Source: Gammaproteobacteria bacterium UBA6724 (GTDB lineage Bacteria; Pseudomonadota; Gammaproteobacteria; Pseudomonadales; Azotimanducaceae). Taken from it: a stretch of DNA of 60,535 nucleotides. The stretch is from NCBI GenBank assembly GCA_002454165.1, contig DKIG01000011.1, positions 1 through 60,535 of the forward strand, given 5' to 3'. A program made the translations under genes and the position numbers. The notes under the pieces are model-generated. The model searched no databases. It was not told the origin of the DNA and saw nothing but the letters and a program-made list of their open reading frames with translations. Below, in pieces: positions 8,020 to 17,392 of this stretch (its first letter is position 1; each line of letters begins with the position of its first letter).

Positions 8020-9177
8020 ATGAATCTGTTTTGGTTCTGGGCTTTGCTCCTATCCATCCTTGCCAGTTTGTTTGTACTCCTGCCGCTGTTCCTGCCCAGG
8101 CGACCCTTCTCTGAAAGCAAGGTGTCTGAAGGCAGGGTGTCTGAGGGTAGCGTGTCTGAAGCCGCCAGTCGGGAGGGCGTTAATGTCGCCCTCTATGTTG
8201 AGCATCTTGCTGAGCTTGAAGCGGCGCAGGCACGGGGTGATATCACGCCACAGGAATATGCCCAGTTGGAAATTGAGATGCAGGAAAATCTGCTACTTGA
8301 TACGGCGCCTGCTTCTACAATCTCTTCTACTAGCCCTTCTAAAACAGATGTTGAAACTGTCTCCGGAGCCACCTCAACAAGACGAGGTTTCATGACCCTG
8401 GTGCTAGCTGCACTGCTGGTCCCTTTGGTGGCAGTGTTTATCTTTGCTGACTTCGGCTTGGGGCGAGGGGCAGTGTCTGATGTCGTCTTATTAGAGGAGA
8501 TGTTAGAAAAGTCATCACAAAAAAAAACTGCTGACCCGCATCAGACTACCGAATACAGACAGTTGGTTGAACAACTTGCTGCAAGAATATCCACCCAGCC
8601 TGACAATGTTGAAGGTCAGTTTTTGCTTGCCAGGTCTTGGAGCCGTTTGCAGGAACCCGCCAAGGCAGCCGCCATCTACGAACAACTCAGACGCCGCTTC
8701 CCCCAGGATCTGACCCTTGCTACCCATTACGCTGAAGCCCTGTTTGCCGCCGATGCTCAGCAGATGACCGCCAGAGTGACGGCAGCGATAGTCTCTGCAC
8801 AGCAACTCGCATCTGCTACTGGCAGGAGCATCATGGTTCTGGTTGAAGTCGCAGCAAACGTCACAGTGCCAGAAGATGCGGTGGTCTTCGTCTATGCCCG
8901 TGCCTGGGAGGGTCCATCGGTACCACTTGCGGTGCGGCGGCTGACCCGCGCTGACCTGCCGAAGCTGGTGAGGCTTGATGAATCAATGGCAATGATGCAG
9001 GGCACAGGCCTAAGGGAATACGACAAGGTTCAACTCGTAGCGAGAATTTCTGCCACTGGCAGTGTGGTGGTCAGTGATGATGACTATGAGGCAAGGTCAC
9101 CAGTTATTGATCTCAGCAAAGACAATGCCGTGATCAAATTGCTTGTTGAGCATAAGAGCCGCCCAACCTCGCCGTGA
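8020..9177 (+). CDS. ccmI: Cytochrome c-type biogenesis protein CcmI
   Basis: Apocytochrome chaperone of the heme ligation complex. The 385 aa comprise an N-terminal helix (2-26), a cytosolic loop with the family motif LYVEHLAELEAAQARGDIT, a second helix (about 123-146), periplasmic TPR repeats (about 165-260) and a C-terminal beta domain. An oddity lies in residues 31-50: four in-frame 15-bp units (8110-8169) encode a SE-x-x-V type repeat, an apparent local expansion in the linker. It is the last gene of the ccm operon, and an inverted repeat follows the stop. Confidence 0.9.
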   Translation: MNLFWFWALLLSILASLFVLLPLFLPRRPFSESKVSEGRVSEGSVSEAASREGVNVALYVEHLAELEAAQARGDITPQEYAQLEIEMQENLLLDTAPASTISSTSPSKTDVETVSGATSTRRGFMTLVLAALLVPLVAVFIFADFGLGRGAVSDVVLLEEMLEKSSQKKTADPHQTTEYRQLVEQLAARISTQPDNVEGQFLLARSWSRLQEPAKAAAIYEQLRRRFPQDLTLATHYAEALFAADAQQMTARVTAAIVSAQQLASATGRSIMVLVEVAANVTVPEDAVVFVYARAWEGPSVPLAVRRLTRADLPKLVRLDESMAMMQGTGLREYDKVQLVARISATGSVVVSDDDYEARSPVIDLSKDNAVIKLLVEHKSRPTSP

Positions 9178-9179
9178 AT

Positions 9180-9208
9180 GTTAAGGACACCTCTTGCCGC
9201 TCCTTAAC
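9180..9208. promoter_or_regulatory. 8-bp perfect inverted repeat between ccmI and argA
   Basis: GTTAAGGA at 9180-9187 and TCCTTAAC at 9201-9208 are perfect inverted repeats with a 13-nt spacer. It begins 2 nt after the ccmI stop and ends 5 nt before the TATAAT of the putative argA promoter. There is no T-run, so it is not a classical terminator; an operator over the argA promoter is the alternative. It does not resemble an ARG box. Confidence 0.45.
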
Positions 9209-9213
9209 TGGTA

Positions 9214-9219
9214 TATAAT
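9214..9219 (+). promoter_or_regulatory. Putative -10 box of argA
   Basis: A perfect TATAAT sits 18 nt upstream of the argA ATG. No good -35 is present at 16-18 bp spacing (CTCTTG at 9191-9196 is the nearest), so the promoter may be activator-dependent or weak. The inverted repeat at 9180-9208 covers the -35 zone. Confidence 0.45.
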
Positions 9220-9237
9220 CCGCGACCGATTTGCGAG

Positions 9238-10536
9238 ATGGTGATGGGTGTCAAGAAAGAACATATCAAGTGGTTCCGGGATTCTTCCCCGTATATTGAT
9301 GCACATTGGGACAAGACCTTTGTAGTTTGTCCTGATGGGGACGCCCTGGACGCCGAGCAGATGCAGAATATCATGTCAGACATTGCGCTGTTGAACTCTC
9401 TAGGGATTCGACTGGTGCTTGTTTTTGGGGCTAGACCGCAGATTGACAGGGCTCTGACCAGGCTGGATTACAAATGGCAGGAAGTTGACGGGATTCGGGT
9501 GACCTCGCCAGATATGATCAAGATCATTGCCGGGACTGTGGGTTCCATTCAGGCAATGCTGGAAGCGGAATTGTCAAAAGGGGTGCCGAATTCACCGGTT
9601 AAGGGCAGGGAAACAAAAACCGCGTCGGGCAATTACATCAAGGCGCAACCCCTAGGCACCATTGAAGGCACCGACTATCAAAACACTGGTGTCGTGCGAC
9701 GGGTTCATCAAGAAGCAATCAGAGCCCAGCTTGAACAGCGGTCTATCGTGCTGATTGGTCCCCTGGGTTATTCACCCTCGGGGGAAATTTTCAATCTCTC
9801 CGCCAGACGACTGGCTTGTGATGTTGCGGCGGCACTCAGGGCGGACAAACTGATCTATCTGACCCGGGAAAATGGCATTCGGGATCATGCCAACTGCCTG
9901 ATTAGTGAAATTGATCTCAGCAAAACAGAACGACATGTTGCGGCGGCTCAGCAGCAGAAGTTGCTTGAGTATTGTAGCGACGCCTGTAACAGGGGCGTGC
10001 AAAGATGCCACATCATCGGTTATGAAACAGACGGTGCCCTGCTGGAGGAACTCTTTACCAGAGACGGGTGCGGCACTCAGGTTATCAGGCACAGTTACGA
10101 GCAAATCAGGAGGGTGCAGGCAGATGATGTCGGCGGCATCCTGAAACTCATTGAGCCGCTGGAGGAGTCTGGCGTGCTGGTGAAACGCTCACGAGAGTTG
10201 CTGGAATCAGAAATAGACAGGTTCATCGTGATAGAAAGAGACGGGCTACTAATTGGCTGCGCAGCACTCTATCAGTACGACAAGCAGGGTGAACTTGCTT
10301 GCCTGGTGACGCATCCTGAGTACCGCAACGGGGACCGAGGCGACCGACTGCTAGCAGCGGTTGAAAAGATCGCGCGCGACAATTCACTGCTCAGCTTGTT
10401 TGTCCTGACGACTCAAAGCGCACACTGGTTCATTGAGCGGGGCTTCGGGGAGGTTGAGATTAATTCGTTACCCAAACAAAAGCAGACTTTCTACAATAAC
10501 CAACGCGGTTCCAAGGTTTTCGTCAAGCAACTTTAG
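9238..10536 (+). CDS. argA: Amino-acid N-acetyltransferase (N-acetylglutamate synthase)
   Basis: Catalyses acetyl-CoA + glutamate to N-acetylglutamate, the first committed step of arginine synthesis. The 432-aa protein has the ArgA architecture: an N-terminal amino acid kinase domain (about 20-285, with VLVFGARPQID and VVRRVHQEAI) that binds arginine, then a GNAT acetyltransferase domain (about 295-432, GELACLVTHPEYRNGDRGD). ATG 9238 and ATG 9244 are both usable. The stop overlaps the convergent hemE stop by 4 nt. Feedback inhibition by arginine is expected from the family. Confidence 0.93.
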   Translation: MVMGVKKEHIKWFRDSSPYIDAHWDKTFVVCPDGDALDAEQMQNIMSDIALLNSLGIRLVLVFGARPQIDRALTRLDYKWQEVDGIRVTSPDMIKIIAGTVGSIQAMLEAELSKGVPNSPVKGRETKTASGNYIKAQPLGTIEGTDYQNTGVVRRVHQEAIRAQLEQRSIVLIGPLGYSPSGEIFNLSARRLACDVAAALRADKLIYLTRENGIRDHANCLISEIDLSKTERHVAAAQQQKLLEYCSDACNRGVQRCHIIGYETDGALLEELFTRDGCGTQVIRHSYEQIRRVQADDVGGILKLIEPLEESGVLVKRSRELLESEIDRFIVIERDGLLIGCAALYQYDKQGELACLVTHPEYRNGDRGDRLLAAVEKIARDNSLLSLFVLTTQSAHWFIERGFGEVEINSLPKQKQTFYNNQRGSKVFVKQL

Positions 10537-11588
10537 CGCACCTGAAAAAAGTTGTGCACAATATCAACCAAAGCCTTGACATTATTGACCGGTGTCTCTG
10601 GCAGAATGCCGTGACCCAGATTAAAAATATGCCCGGGGCGTCCACCGACTTCCAGCAGTATCTTTTCTGCACCTTCCTTGATGCCGTTTCTATCAGCGAA
10701 TAGCAGTGCCGGGTCCAGATTCCCTTGGATTGATTTACATCCAAGTTGCTCCCAGGTTGCAACCAGCGACGCGCGCCAATCCAGCGCCATAACATCACCC
10801 CCGGCTTCCGCCATGGCCGGCAATAATGCTGGATTACCAGTACCAAAATGAATCACAGGAACCTGCCCTGAGACAGACGCAATTAACCGCCGACTGTGTT
10901 CAAGCACGGACTGTCTGTAATCCGCCTCGGACAGACAACCCACCCAACTATCAAAAATTTGTATCGCCTGAACTCCACTTTCAATCTGGTATTGCAAATA
11001 GTCAATCGCACCGGTTGTGACCCTGCCCATCAACTCATGCCAGGCACCCTGGTCGCTGTGCATTAACTTCTTGACCTCTATGTAATTCTTCGAACCCTTG
11101 CCTTCAATCGCATAGGAGGCCAGGGTAAAAGGTGCGCCGCCAAAACCTATTAGGGGTATATCGACAGGCAACTCTGCGCGGATTAGTTTAATCGCCTCAC
11201 CTATGTAAGGCATGGTCGCGCGGGCGGGCGCCAGTTGAATCTTGTCAATATCGGCAGAAGAGCGGACGGGATTGCTGATAGTAGGTCCCTGACCCGGCGG
11301 ATAATCCAGATGAAATCCCATAGGTTCAAGCATGGGTAACAGATCCGCGAAAAGGATGGCGGCATCTACGCCGAGTATTCGCTGAGCATCACAGGTGACC
11401 TGTGCCGACAGCTGAGGCGTTTTGAAGAAGGTGAGGCTCGGCGTCTTACCCTTGACCTCTCGGTATTCCTTCATATATCGGCCCGCCTGCCGGTTGAGCC
11501 AGATGGGGGTATAGTCAGTTGCCTCACCCCGACATGCTTTGAGGAAGGTTGATTGATGAAGTCGACTTGTCGTGACTGGGCAATTCAT
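10533..11588 (-). CDS. hemE: Uroporphyrinogen decarboxylase
   Basis: Converts uroporphyrinogen III to coproporphyrinogen III by removing four carboxyl groups, in cytosolic heme synthesis. The 351 aa include the family signature PIWLNRQAGRYM (28-39), the active-site Asp region ILFADLLPML, and GFGGAPFTLASY. Length and start agree with the family. It is monocistronic as far as can be seen; an 81-bp gap separates it from fabV upstream. Heme supply links functionally to the ccm genes, although those are on the other strand. Confidence 0.96.
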   Translation of the reverse strand: MNCPVTTSRLHQSTFLKACRGEATDYTPIWLNRQAGRYMKEYREVKGKTPSLTFFKTPQLSAQVTCDAQRILGVDAAILFADLLPMLEPMGFHLDYPPGQGPTISNPVRSSADIDKIQLAPARATMPYIGEAIKLIRAELPVDIPLIGFGGAPFTLASYAIEGKGSKNYIEVKKLMHSDQGAWHELMGRVTTGAIDYLQYQIESGVQAIQIFDSWVGCLSEADYRQSVLEHSRRLIASVSGQVPVIHFGTGNPALLPAMAEAGGDVMALDWRASLVATWEQLGCKSIQGNLDPALLFADRNGIKEGAEKILLEVGGRPGHIFNLGHGILPETPVNNVKALVDIVHNFFQVR

Positions 11589-11669
11589 CTATGCGTGGCC
11601 TATTGCTTAAAAACACATCGCCTGGAAACAACCAATAGATGCTGAACGCCAGGGTTCACTATCAGATAA

Positions 11670-12866
11670 TCAGGCAAGCGGAATATCAATAAGAAATTCA
11701 ACTTCTTCGTCATAGTCTATATCGGCAAATCCAAAACCGTGCATTTCCAGAAATGCCTGGCGGTAGCCTTCAAAGTCCGTCAGTTCAAACAAATTTGATG
11801 CGCCGACTTTTGACCAATTCTTTTTCACATACTCTTGAATCTCCGCCGCCAACTCAAGTTCATCCATGCGTATCCGCTCCTCGGTGTCCACTCTTAGCTC
11901 TCCGTCACCAAACAACTGTGTGTTGAACAGTCTGGTCGTCTGCTCAATACAACCTTCATGGGTGCCTGCTGATTTCATCGCCTTGAATAGCAGGGAGAGA
12001 TACACAGACATGCCCGGTATTGCCGATGCCGCCTGGGTCAGCAAACCCTTCATCACCACAAGATGCGCGTAACCACCGACGGTTGCCATCACTCCTCGCA
12101 AGACGCCCACTGCCCTGCCCAGATCTTCCTTTGCCTTGCCTATGGTGCCGTGATAGTAGATGGGCCAGGTAACTTCACTGCCCAGATAGGTGTAATTAAT
12201 TGTGCCGCACCCGGGGGCAAGTAAATGTCGCGCCGCCAGCGCCTTAATCCACAGTTCCCAGTCTTCACCGCCCATAACTTTTACCGTGTCCTGCACTTCT
12301 TCATCAGTCGCCGATTCCAGGCTGAGTTGCCGCAACTCGCCAGAATTAAAATCAATCGTCATGCCGGTGAAGGGCTTGCCAATGGGTTTGAGCGTTGATC
12401 TGACTGTCTTGCCATCCGGTAACTGACGGGCGGGGGCGGCTAGGGAATAGACCACCAGATCCACCTGCTCCAGGTCACGCTCAATGATATCGCAGGTTTT
12501 TTGTTTAATCTCATCTGAAAAGGCATCGCCATTTACATTGGCGACATAGCGCCCTGCTTGCTTCGCCTGGTCTGTGAAAGCAGCAGTTTTGTACCAACCA
12601 GGTGATGCCGTCCGTCCCTTCACTGAGGACCTTTCAAAAAACACCCCGACCGTGTCGGCACCGTAGCCAAATGCGGCGGTGATTCTTGACGCCAGACCGT
12701 AGCCTCCCGAGGCACCAATGACGAGCACTTTTTTGGGACCCTTCTGCGCCGTCGGCACAAGATTTTCAACCACATGACGAATCTGTTGCTGCACATCCAG
12801 CGCACAACCTTTCGGGTGGGCAGTGGTGCACAGGAAACCTCTAATTCTTGGTTTTATGATGTTCAT
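11670..12866 (-). CDS. fabV: Enoyl-[acyl-carrier-protein] / trans-2-enoyl-CoA reductase (NADH) FabV
   Basis: Reduces the trans-2 double bond of enoyl-ACP or enoyl-CoA with NADH in fatty acid elongation. It has 398 aa, matching FabV/TER. The features are the N-terminal MNIIKPRIRGFLCTTAHP, the dinucleotide-binding VLVIGASGGYGLASRI, and the active-site Y-x8-K pattern in YYHGTIGKAK. FabV is a triclosan-resistant enoyl reductase type, so the organism may not depend on FabI; fabI is not in this window. The start ATG follows an AT-rich stretch with TATATAAAG. Confidence 0.94.
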   Translation of the reverse strand: MNIIKPRIRGFLCTTAHPKGCALDVQQQIRHVVENLVPTAQKGPKKVLVIGASGGYGLASRITAAFGYGADTVGVFFERSSVKGRTASPGWYKTAAFTDQAKQAGRYVANVNGDAFSDEIKQKTCDIIERDLEQVDLVVYSLAAPARQLPDGKTVRSTLKPIGKPFTGMTIDFNSGELRQLSLESATDEEVQDTVKVMGGEDWELWIKALAARHLLAPGCGTINYTYLGSEVTWPIYYHGTIGKAKEDLGRAVGVLRGVMATVGGYAHLVVMKGLLTQAASAIPGMSVYLSLLFKAMKSAGTHEGCIEQTTRLFNTQLFGDGELRVDTEERIRMDELELAAEIQEYVKKNWSKVGASNLFELTDFEGYRQAFLEMHGFGFADIDYDEEVEFLIDIPLA

Positions 12867-12919
12867 TTAATTCTTTATATAGAAGGTAATTTGTTGTCTG
12901 TCGATCTTGTCATGCTCAC

Positions 12920-13726
12920 TTACGCCTTGCGATAACCATAAACTAGCAAAAAAACGCCGAGCAACACCATCGGCATGGACAGCAACTGTCCGGCAGTTAT
13001 CTTGCCCATCAGTATAAACCCCAGATGACTGTCTGGCTCCCGGAAAAATTCCGAAAAGATTCTGAGACCACCATAACCCAAAAGAAAAACACCAGAAACA
13101 GTCATAGGCGGTCTTGCCTTGCGGGAAAAAAACCAGAGCAGGGCAAACAGGACTGGACCCTCCAGCAATGCCTGATACAGGCTTGATGGATGCCTGGCAA
13201 CCAGTTCACCAGGATAGATGACCGTCCAGGGAAGAGTGCCGCTCCCCTCTATCTCCGCCAGACGCCCGGGCAACTCGGCATTTACAAAATTGCCGATACG
13301 CCCAGCGCCCAGTGCCAGGGGTACAGCAGGGGCAATAAAATCCGTGGTCTCAAAAAATCTTCTGCCGTATCTTTCAGCATATCTTCTGTTGAATATCGCT
13401 ATTGCCACCAGCACACCAATTAACCCACCGTGAAAGGACATGCCCCCCTGCCAGATTCGGAGCCCAGACCAGGGATCCGCCATCAGATTAGACCAGCCGT
13501 AAAAGAGGACATAGCCCAACCGACCTCCGAGCAACACCCCCAGTACAGCGTAAAACGCCAGGTCCGAGAGGCTCTTGTCGTTGAATCCGACATGGGGCAA
13601 TTTGGTGCGTTCTCGGAGCAGCCACCAGGCAAGGGCGATACCCACCAGATAACTGATGGCATACCAGTGAATGCTGACCGGACCAAGACTGATCGCTACC
13701 GGGTTTATTTCCGGGTAATGCCACAT
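12920..13726 (-). CDS. lgt: Prolipoprotein diacylglyceryl transferase
   Basis: Inner-membrane enzyme that transfers diacylglycerol from phosphatidylglycerol to the lipobox cysteine of prelipoproteins. It has seven hydrophobic segments. SFHGGLIG contains essential His99, and the Lgt signature GRIGNFVNAELPGR covers Arg143, Asn146 and Glu151. The frame extends to a TTG at 13741, but ATG 13726 gives the typical N-terminus MWHYPEINPVAISLGP and has GGAG 9 nt upstream, so it is preferred (268 aa). fabV follows on the same strand 53 bp downstream. A lipoprotein substrate candidate is the gene at 54270. Confidence 0.95.
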   Translation of the reverse strand: MWHYPEINPVAISLGPVSIHWYAISYLVGIALAWWLLRERTKLPHVGFNDKSLSDLAFYAVLGVLLGGRLGYVLFYGWSNLMADPWSGLRIWQGGMSFHGGLIGVLVAIAIFNRRYAERYGRRFFETTDFIAPAVPLALGAGRIGNFVNAELPGRLAEIEGSGTLPWTVIYPGELVARHPSSLYQALLEGPVLFALLWFFSRKARPPMTVSGVFLLGYGGLRIFSEFFREPDSHLGFILMGKITAGQLLSMPMVLLGVFLLVYGYRKA

Positions 13727-13815
13727 TAGTCGCCACTCCAATAAAATAATTTACCATTATCGGCTATGTAGCCGGTCTGATAAACTCGCATTTTCACCAT
13801 GCTCTCGTCCGTCCC

Positions 13816-14541
13816 ATGTGCCTTATTCTGTTTGCTATCAATGCCAATGAGCAATTCCAATTAGTTGTCGCTGCCAACCGTGATGAATATTACGAGCGCG
13901 CCACCCAGACGGCAGACTTCTGGGCGGAGTCACCCAATTTGCTGGCTGGCAGAGACAAGGTGATGGGCGGCACCTGGTTAGGAATAACAAGAACTGGTCG
14001 CTTCTCCGCGGTGACCAATTTCTATGAAAGCCCGCCAGACCCCATGTCCAATCGCTCAAGAGGTGAATTGCCCTGCCAATATCTGACTGGCAATGCCACA
14101 CCATCGCAGTTTATCCAGCAAACCGCCAAGCATGGTCATGAATATCGTGGTTTTAACCTGCTGGTTGCGGATGGGGATGACTTCTATTACTACGGTAACA
14201 GGTCAGATACATCTAAAAAACTGAACCCTGGTTGTTATGGGCTCAGCAATCAACTGTTTGATTGCAGTTGGCCCAAGGTCATCCAGGGACGACACAAGAT
14301 GGAAGCCCTGCTGGCAACAACCGACGACGAGGACGACCTGGTTGCTGCCCTGTTCAATCTCCTCTCAGACCGGGGAGATGGTACCGACTTTTCAGCGAGT
14401 TTTATCTCAGGCGCGGCTTATGGCACCCGAGCGGAGACTGTGATGCTTGTTGGCATTGATGGCAAGGTGAGATTTGAGGAACGTTCATTTGCTCCTATGG
14501 GTAAGCCTCTCGGCATCAGCAAGCATCAATTCAACTTGTAA
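13816..14541 (+). CDS. NRDE (TANGO2-like) family protein
   Basis: Family of NRDE/TANGO2 proteins with an N-terminal cysteine that resembles Ntn-hydrolases; the bacterial reaction is not established. The 241-aa product begins MCLILFAIN, so Cys2 would become the N-terminal nucleophile after Met removal, and it carries the family-defining AANRDEYYER (24-33) and GRDKVMGGTWLGI. It is divergent from lgt, with 89 bp between the starts. Its 3' end overlaps the convergent ptsP by 16 nt. Confidence 0.88.
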   Translation: MCLILFAINANEQFQLVVAANRDEYYERATQTADFWAESPNLLAGRDKVMGGTWLGITRTGRFSAVTNFYESPPDPMSNRSRGELPCQYLTGNATPSQFIQQTAKHGHEYRGFNLLVADGDDFYYYGNRSDTSKKLNPGCYGLSNQLFDCSWPKVIQGRHKMEALLATTDDEDDLVAALFNLLSDRGDGTDFSASFISGAAYGTRAETVMLVGIDGKVRFEERSFAPMGKPLGISKHQFNL

Positions 14542-16805
14542 TTCCTGCTCCTGATAATGCCCCCAAACCCGGCGGCGCGCATTTCGTCCTCAATGTAGTT
14601 CTTGATCAGATACGCATTGTCCATCTTGAGGACTTTCGCCAGCATTGCCTTGGCGTGACTCAGCGTGAAATTACTCAGAGCATGCTTCACCAGTGGCAGG
14701 TTGGTTGAGTTCATGGAAAGAATGTCAAACCCCATAGCCATCAACAGCACGGCAGCAGAGGGATTGCCTGCCATTTCACCACAGATACCGATTTCCTTAC
14801 GCTCCTTACGAGCAGCCCGGACAACCTGGGTGAGGGCATGCAGCACCGCTGGATGAAATTCCTGATAAATCTCCGCCACCTGGGCATTGTTCCGATCAAC
14901 CGCCAACATGTATTGGGTCAGGTCGTTGCTGCCGACGGACAAAAAATCAACCCGCTTAATAATATCCCGCGCCTGATAAACCGCTGCGGGTACCTCAATC
15001 ATCACGCCAATGTCTGGCATCTCCAGTTCCCCGCCCTCTTCAATGATTTCCCTATAACATTGGTTAACCAGCCGCTGGGCTTCATCAATCTCCGCAGTGC
15101 TACTAATCATGGGCAACATGATGCGAAGTTCGGTGTCAATGTCTTCACTCGCTCGGATCATTGCGCGGACCTGCGCCAGAAATATTTCGGGATGATCAAG
15201 AGTGACTCGGATACCCCGCCAGCCGAGGAAGGGATTCTCTTCTTTGATAGGAAAGTAAGACAGCGCCTTGTCGCCGCCTATGTCCAGAGTCCGCATGGTT
15301 ACGGGACGAGGCGCAAATGCCTGTAAATGTTCACGATAAATGACCCGCTGCTCTTCCTCCGTGGGAAAGCGGTCATTCATCATAAAATGCACTTCCGTCC
15401 TGTAAAGACCTACGCCCTCTGCTCCCCGGTCAAGAGACCTGGTGACATCCGTCATCAACCCCGTGTTGACCCAAAGGCGCACCCGATGATTATCCTGGGT
15501 GATGCAGGGCTTGTCTCCGGTCTTGTCAAGCCCTTCTATCAAGGCGGCTTCTTCCCTGACTATGACTTCGTAATAGTCCAGTTCTTCCTTTTTAGGATAG
15601 GTGATGATCATGCCCTGAAAGGCATCAAGGATCATCGGTTTGTGGTCAAGCAGGGCCAGGGGCAGGTCCTCAACACCCATGACCGTCGGCATCCCCATCG
15701 CTTCCGCCAGGATAGCCACATGAGACTTGCCAGAGCCCTTGATGGATACGAACCCCACCAGCCTATCCCTGGGTACCGTAGCCAGGTCTGCCGGGGTGAG
15801 TTCTTCGCTGACCAGGATGGTTTTTTCCGGGTAATCAATGGTGCGCGTGTCAACAAATTGCAATCTCGCCAGGACCCGGTTGCCAAGCCCGCGAACATCA
15901 ACACCCCTTTCCCTCAGATATTCGTCTTCCATGGACTCAAAGTTCTCAACATGCGCAAAGATGATCTGGCGAAGAGCGCCCTGCGCCCAGTTGCCTGCCT
16001 TAATCTTCTCTATGACCTCACCGGTGATTGCCGAGTCATCCAGCATGTGCAGATAAACATCAAACAACGCCAGTTCTTCTGGCTGAAGCCGATCCTGTAG
16101 TTTGGCGGAGGTGGCGGCGATTTCTTCCTGCGTCTCTTTAATCGCTTCCTGAAACAAGGCAATCTCAAAATCAATATCTTCTGCATGCTTATCAGGAACC
16201 TTATGCAACTCTACATTCAGCGCACTGATGACGGCGGTGCCAATCGCGACCCCAGGAGCACCTTGGATCCCGTAAAATTTTGATGAGGGACGGTCAGCAA
16301 CATCGCCTGGCAGCAGCAATGAACCAGTGGCTTCGGCGTGGGCAATCACGCCGGCAAGCTGGGCAGAAAGTGTTATCAGGAAAGCTTCTTCGCTTTCATC
16401 AAAGCGGCGGGTTTCCTTTTGCTGAACGACGAGGACCCCTAAGACTTTCCGATGATGGAGAATGGGTACACCCATGAAGGCGTGAAAGTCTTCCTCGCCC
16501 ATCTCCTCAAAAAATAGATGGCGGGGATGCTTTTGTGCATCCTCAAGATTGATTGTTTCGGCGCGCTCCCCGACCAAACTGACCAGACCTTCCCCCACTC
16601 CCAAAGATATTTTTCCGACGGCGTCCACATTGAGGCCGCGGGTTGCCATAAACCTGTATCGCTGTTGCGCCTCATCAAACAGATAGACGCTGCACACCTC
16701 GGTGGACATGGCAGTTCGCACCCGGTCCACGATGATATTCAGCACCGAGTGGAGATCGGTCGCCCGACTCACCTCCTGTATGACACTTCTCAGAATTTCA
16801 AGCAT
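14526..16805 (-). CDS. ptsP: Phosphoenolpyruvate-protein phosphotransferase with GAF domain (EI-Ntr)
   Basis: First phosphotransfer enzyme of the nitrogen-related PTS; takes phosphate from PEP and passes it to NPr. The 759-aa protein has an N-terminal GAF domain (about 15-155), the phosphohistidine domain with KGSGKSHVAILAEAMGMP (His362), and a PEP-binding TIM barrel with GLYRTEVHFMM, DIGGDKALSYFP and active-site CGEMAGNP. The residues before the active His (GSGK) differ slightly from the commonest GGRT. It overlaps rppH by 8 nt, the usual rppH-ptsP arrangement of gammaproteobacteria. No ptsO/ptsN is in the window. Confidence 0.95.
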   Translation of the reverse strand: MLEILRSVIQEVSRATDLHSVLNIIVDRVRTAMSTEVCSVYLFDEAQQRYRFMATRGLNVDAVGKISLGVGEGLVSLVGERAETINLEDAQKHPRHLFFEEMGEEDFHAFMGVPILHHRKVLGVLVVQQKETRRFDESEEAFLITLSAQLAGVIAHAEATGSLLLPGDVADRPSSKFYGIQGAPGVAIGTAVISALNVELHKVPDKHAEDIDFEIALFQEAIKETQEEIAATSAKLQDRLQPEELALFDVYLHMLDDSAITGEVIEKIKAGNWAQGALRQIIFAHVENFESMEDEYLRERGVDVRGLGNRVLARLQFVDTRTIDYPEKTILVSEELTPADLATVPRDRLVGFVSIKGSGKSHVAILAEAMGMPTVMGVEDLPLALLDHKPMILDAFQGMIITYPKKEELDYYEVIVREEAALIEGLDKTGDKPCITQDNHRVRLWVNTGLMTDVTRSLDRGAEGVGLYRTEVHFMMNDRFPTEEEQRVIYREHLQAFAPRPVTMRTLDIGGDKALSYFPIKEENPFLGWRGIRVTLDHPEIFLAQVRAMIRASEDIDTELRIMLPMISSTAEIDEAQRLVNQCYREIIEEGGELEMPDIGVMIEVPAAVYQARDIIKRVDFLSVGSNDLTQYMLAVDRNNAQVAEIYQEFHPAVLHALTQVVRAARKERKEIGICGEMAGNPSAAVLLMAMGFDILSMNSTNLPLVKHALSNFTLSHAKAMLAKVLKMDNAYLIKNYIEDEMRAAGFGGIIRSRNYKLN

Positions 16806-17283
16806 GGGAGGAGGTCCGCAGGTAAGGTAGCAACTCTTTCATCGCTCGGCGATAGACCTGCTGCTTAAAGGACACTATCTGATCCAGGGGATACCAATAG
16901 CTTACCCAGCGCCAGACATCAAACTCGGGGCTATTTGAATGTTTGAGACTCACATCATCCTCATCTCCGAGCATCCTGAGCAGGAACCATTTCTGTTTCT
17001 GTCCCACAAATGATGAATCATCTTTGCGTTGCAGCAGGTACTCGGGCAGTTGGTACCGCAACCACCCCTTGGTACGACCGAGAATCCGCACCTGAGATAT
17101 TGAGAGACCTATCTCTTCATCAAGTTCTCTGAACAGGGCGTCTTCCGGGGTTTCTGCGTCCCCTATGCCGCCCTGGGGGAACTGCCACCCAGACTGACCA
17201 GCCCGCTTTGCCCAGAGCACCTGATCCAGTTCATTCGCCAGGATGATGCCAACATTAGGGCGGTATCCATCTTCATCAATCAA
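16798..17283 (-). CDS. rppH: RNA pyrophosphohydrolase RppH
   Basis: Removes pyrophosphate from the 5' end of RNA and so triggers mRNA decay. The 161-aa protein has the full Nudix box pattern G-x5-E-x7-REL-x-EE-x-G starting at GGIGDAETPEDA. The family N-terminus DGYRPNVGIILAN is also present. The only start giving this N-terminus is TTG at 17283, with GAGGA about 9 nt upstream. It is co-transcribed with ptsP (8-nt overlap) and divergent from the HAD gene. Confidence 0.93.
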   Translation of the reverse strand: MIDEDGYRPNVGIILANELDQVLWAKRAGQSGWQFPQGGIGDAETPEDALFRELDEEIGLSISQVRILGRTKGWLRYQLPEYLLQRKDDSSFVGQKQKWFLLRMLGDEDDVSLKHSNSPEFDVWRWVSYWYPLDQIVSFKQQVYRRAMKELLPYLRTSSHA

Positions 17284-17392
17284 AACCGATCCTCATTGGT
17301 ATAGGATTTTATTCTCTATGAATATTACCCTTTCGGCAAACTGCCGACACAGGCTAGACTTCCACCCCGCTGACAGACACCCCTGGAGCGTC

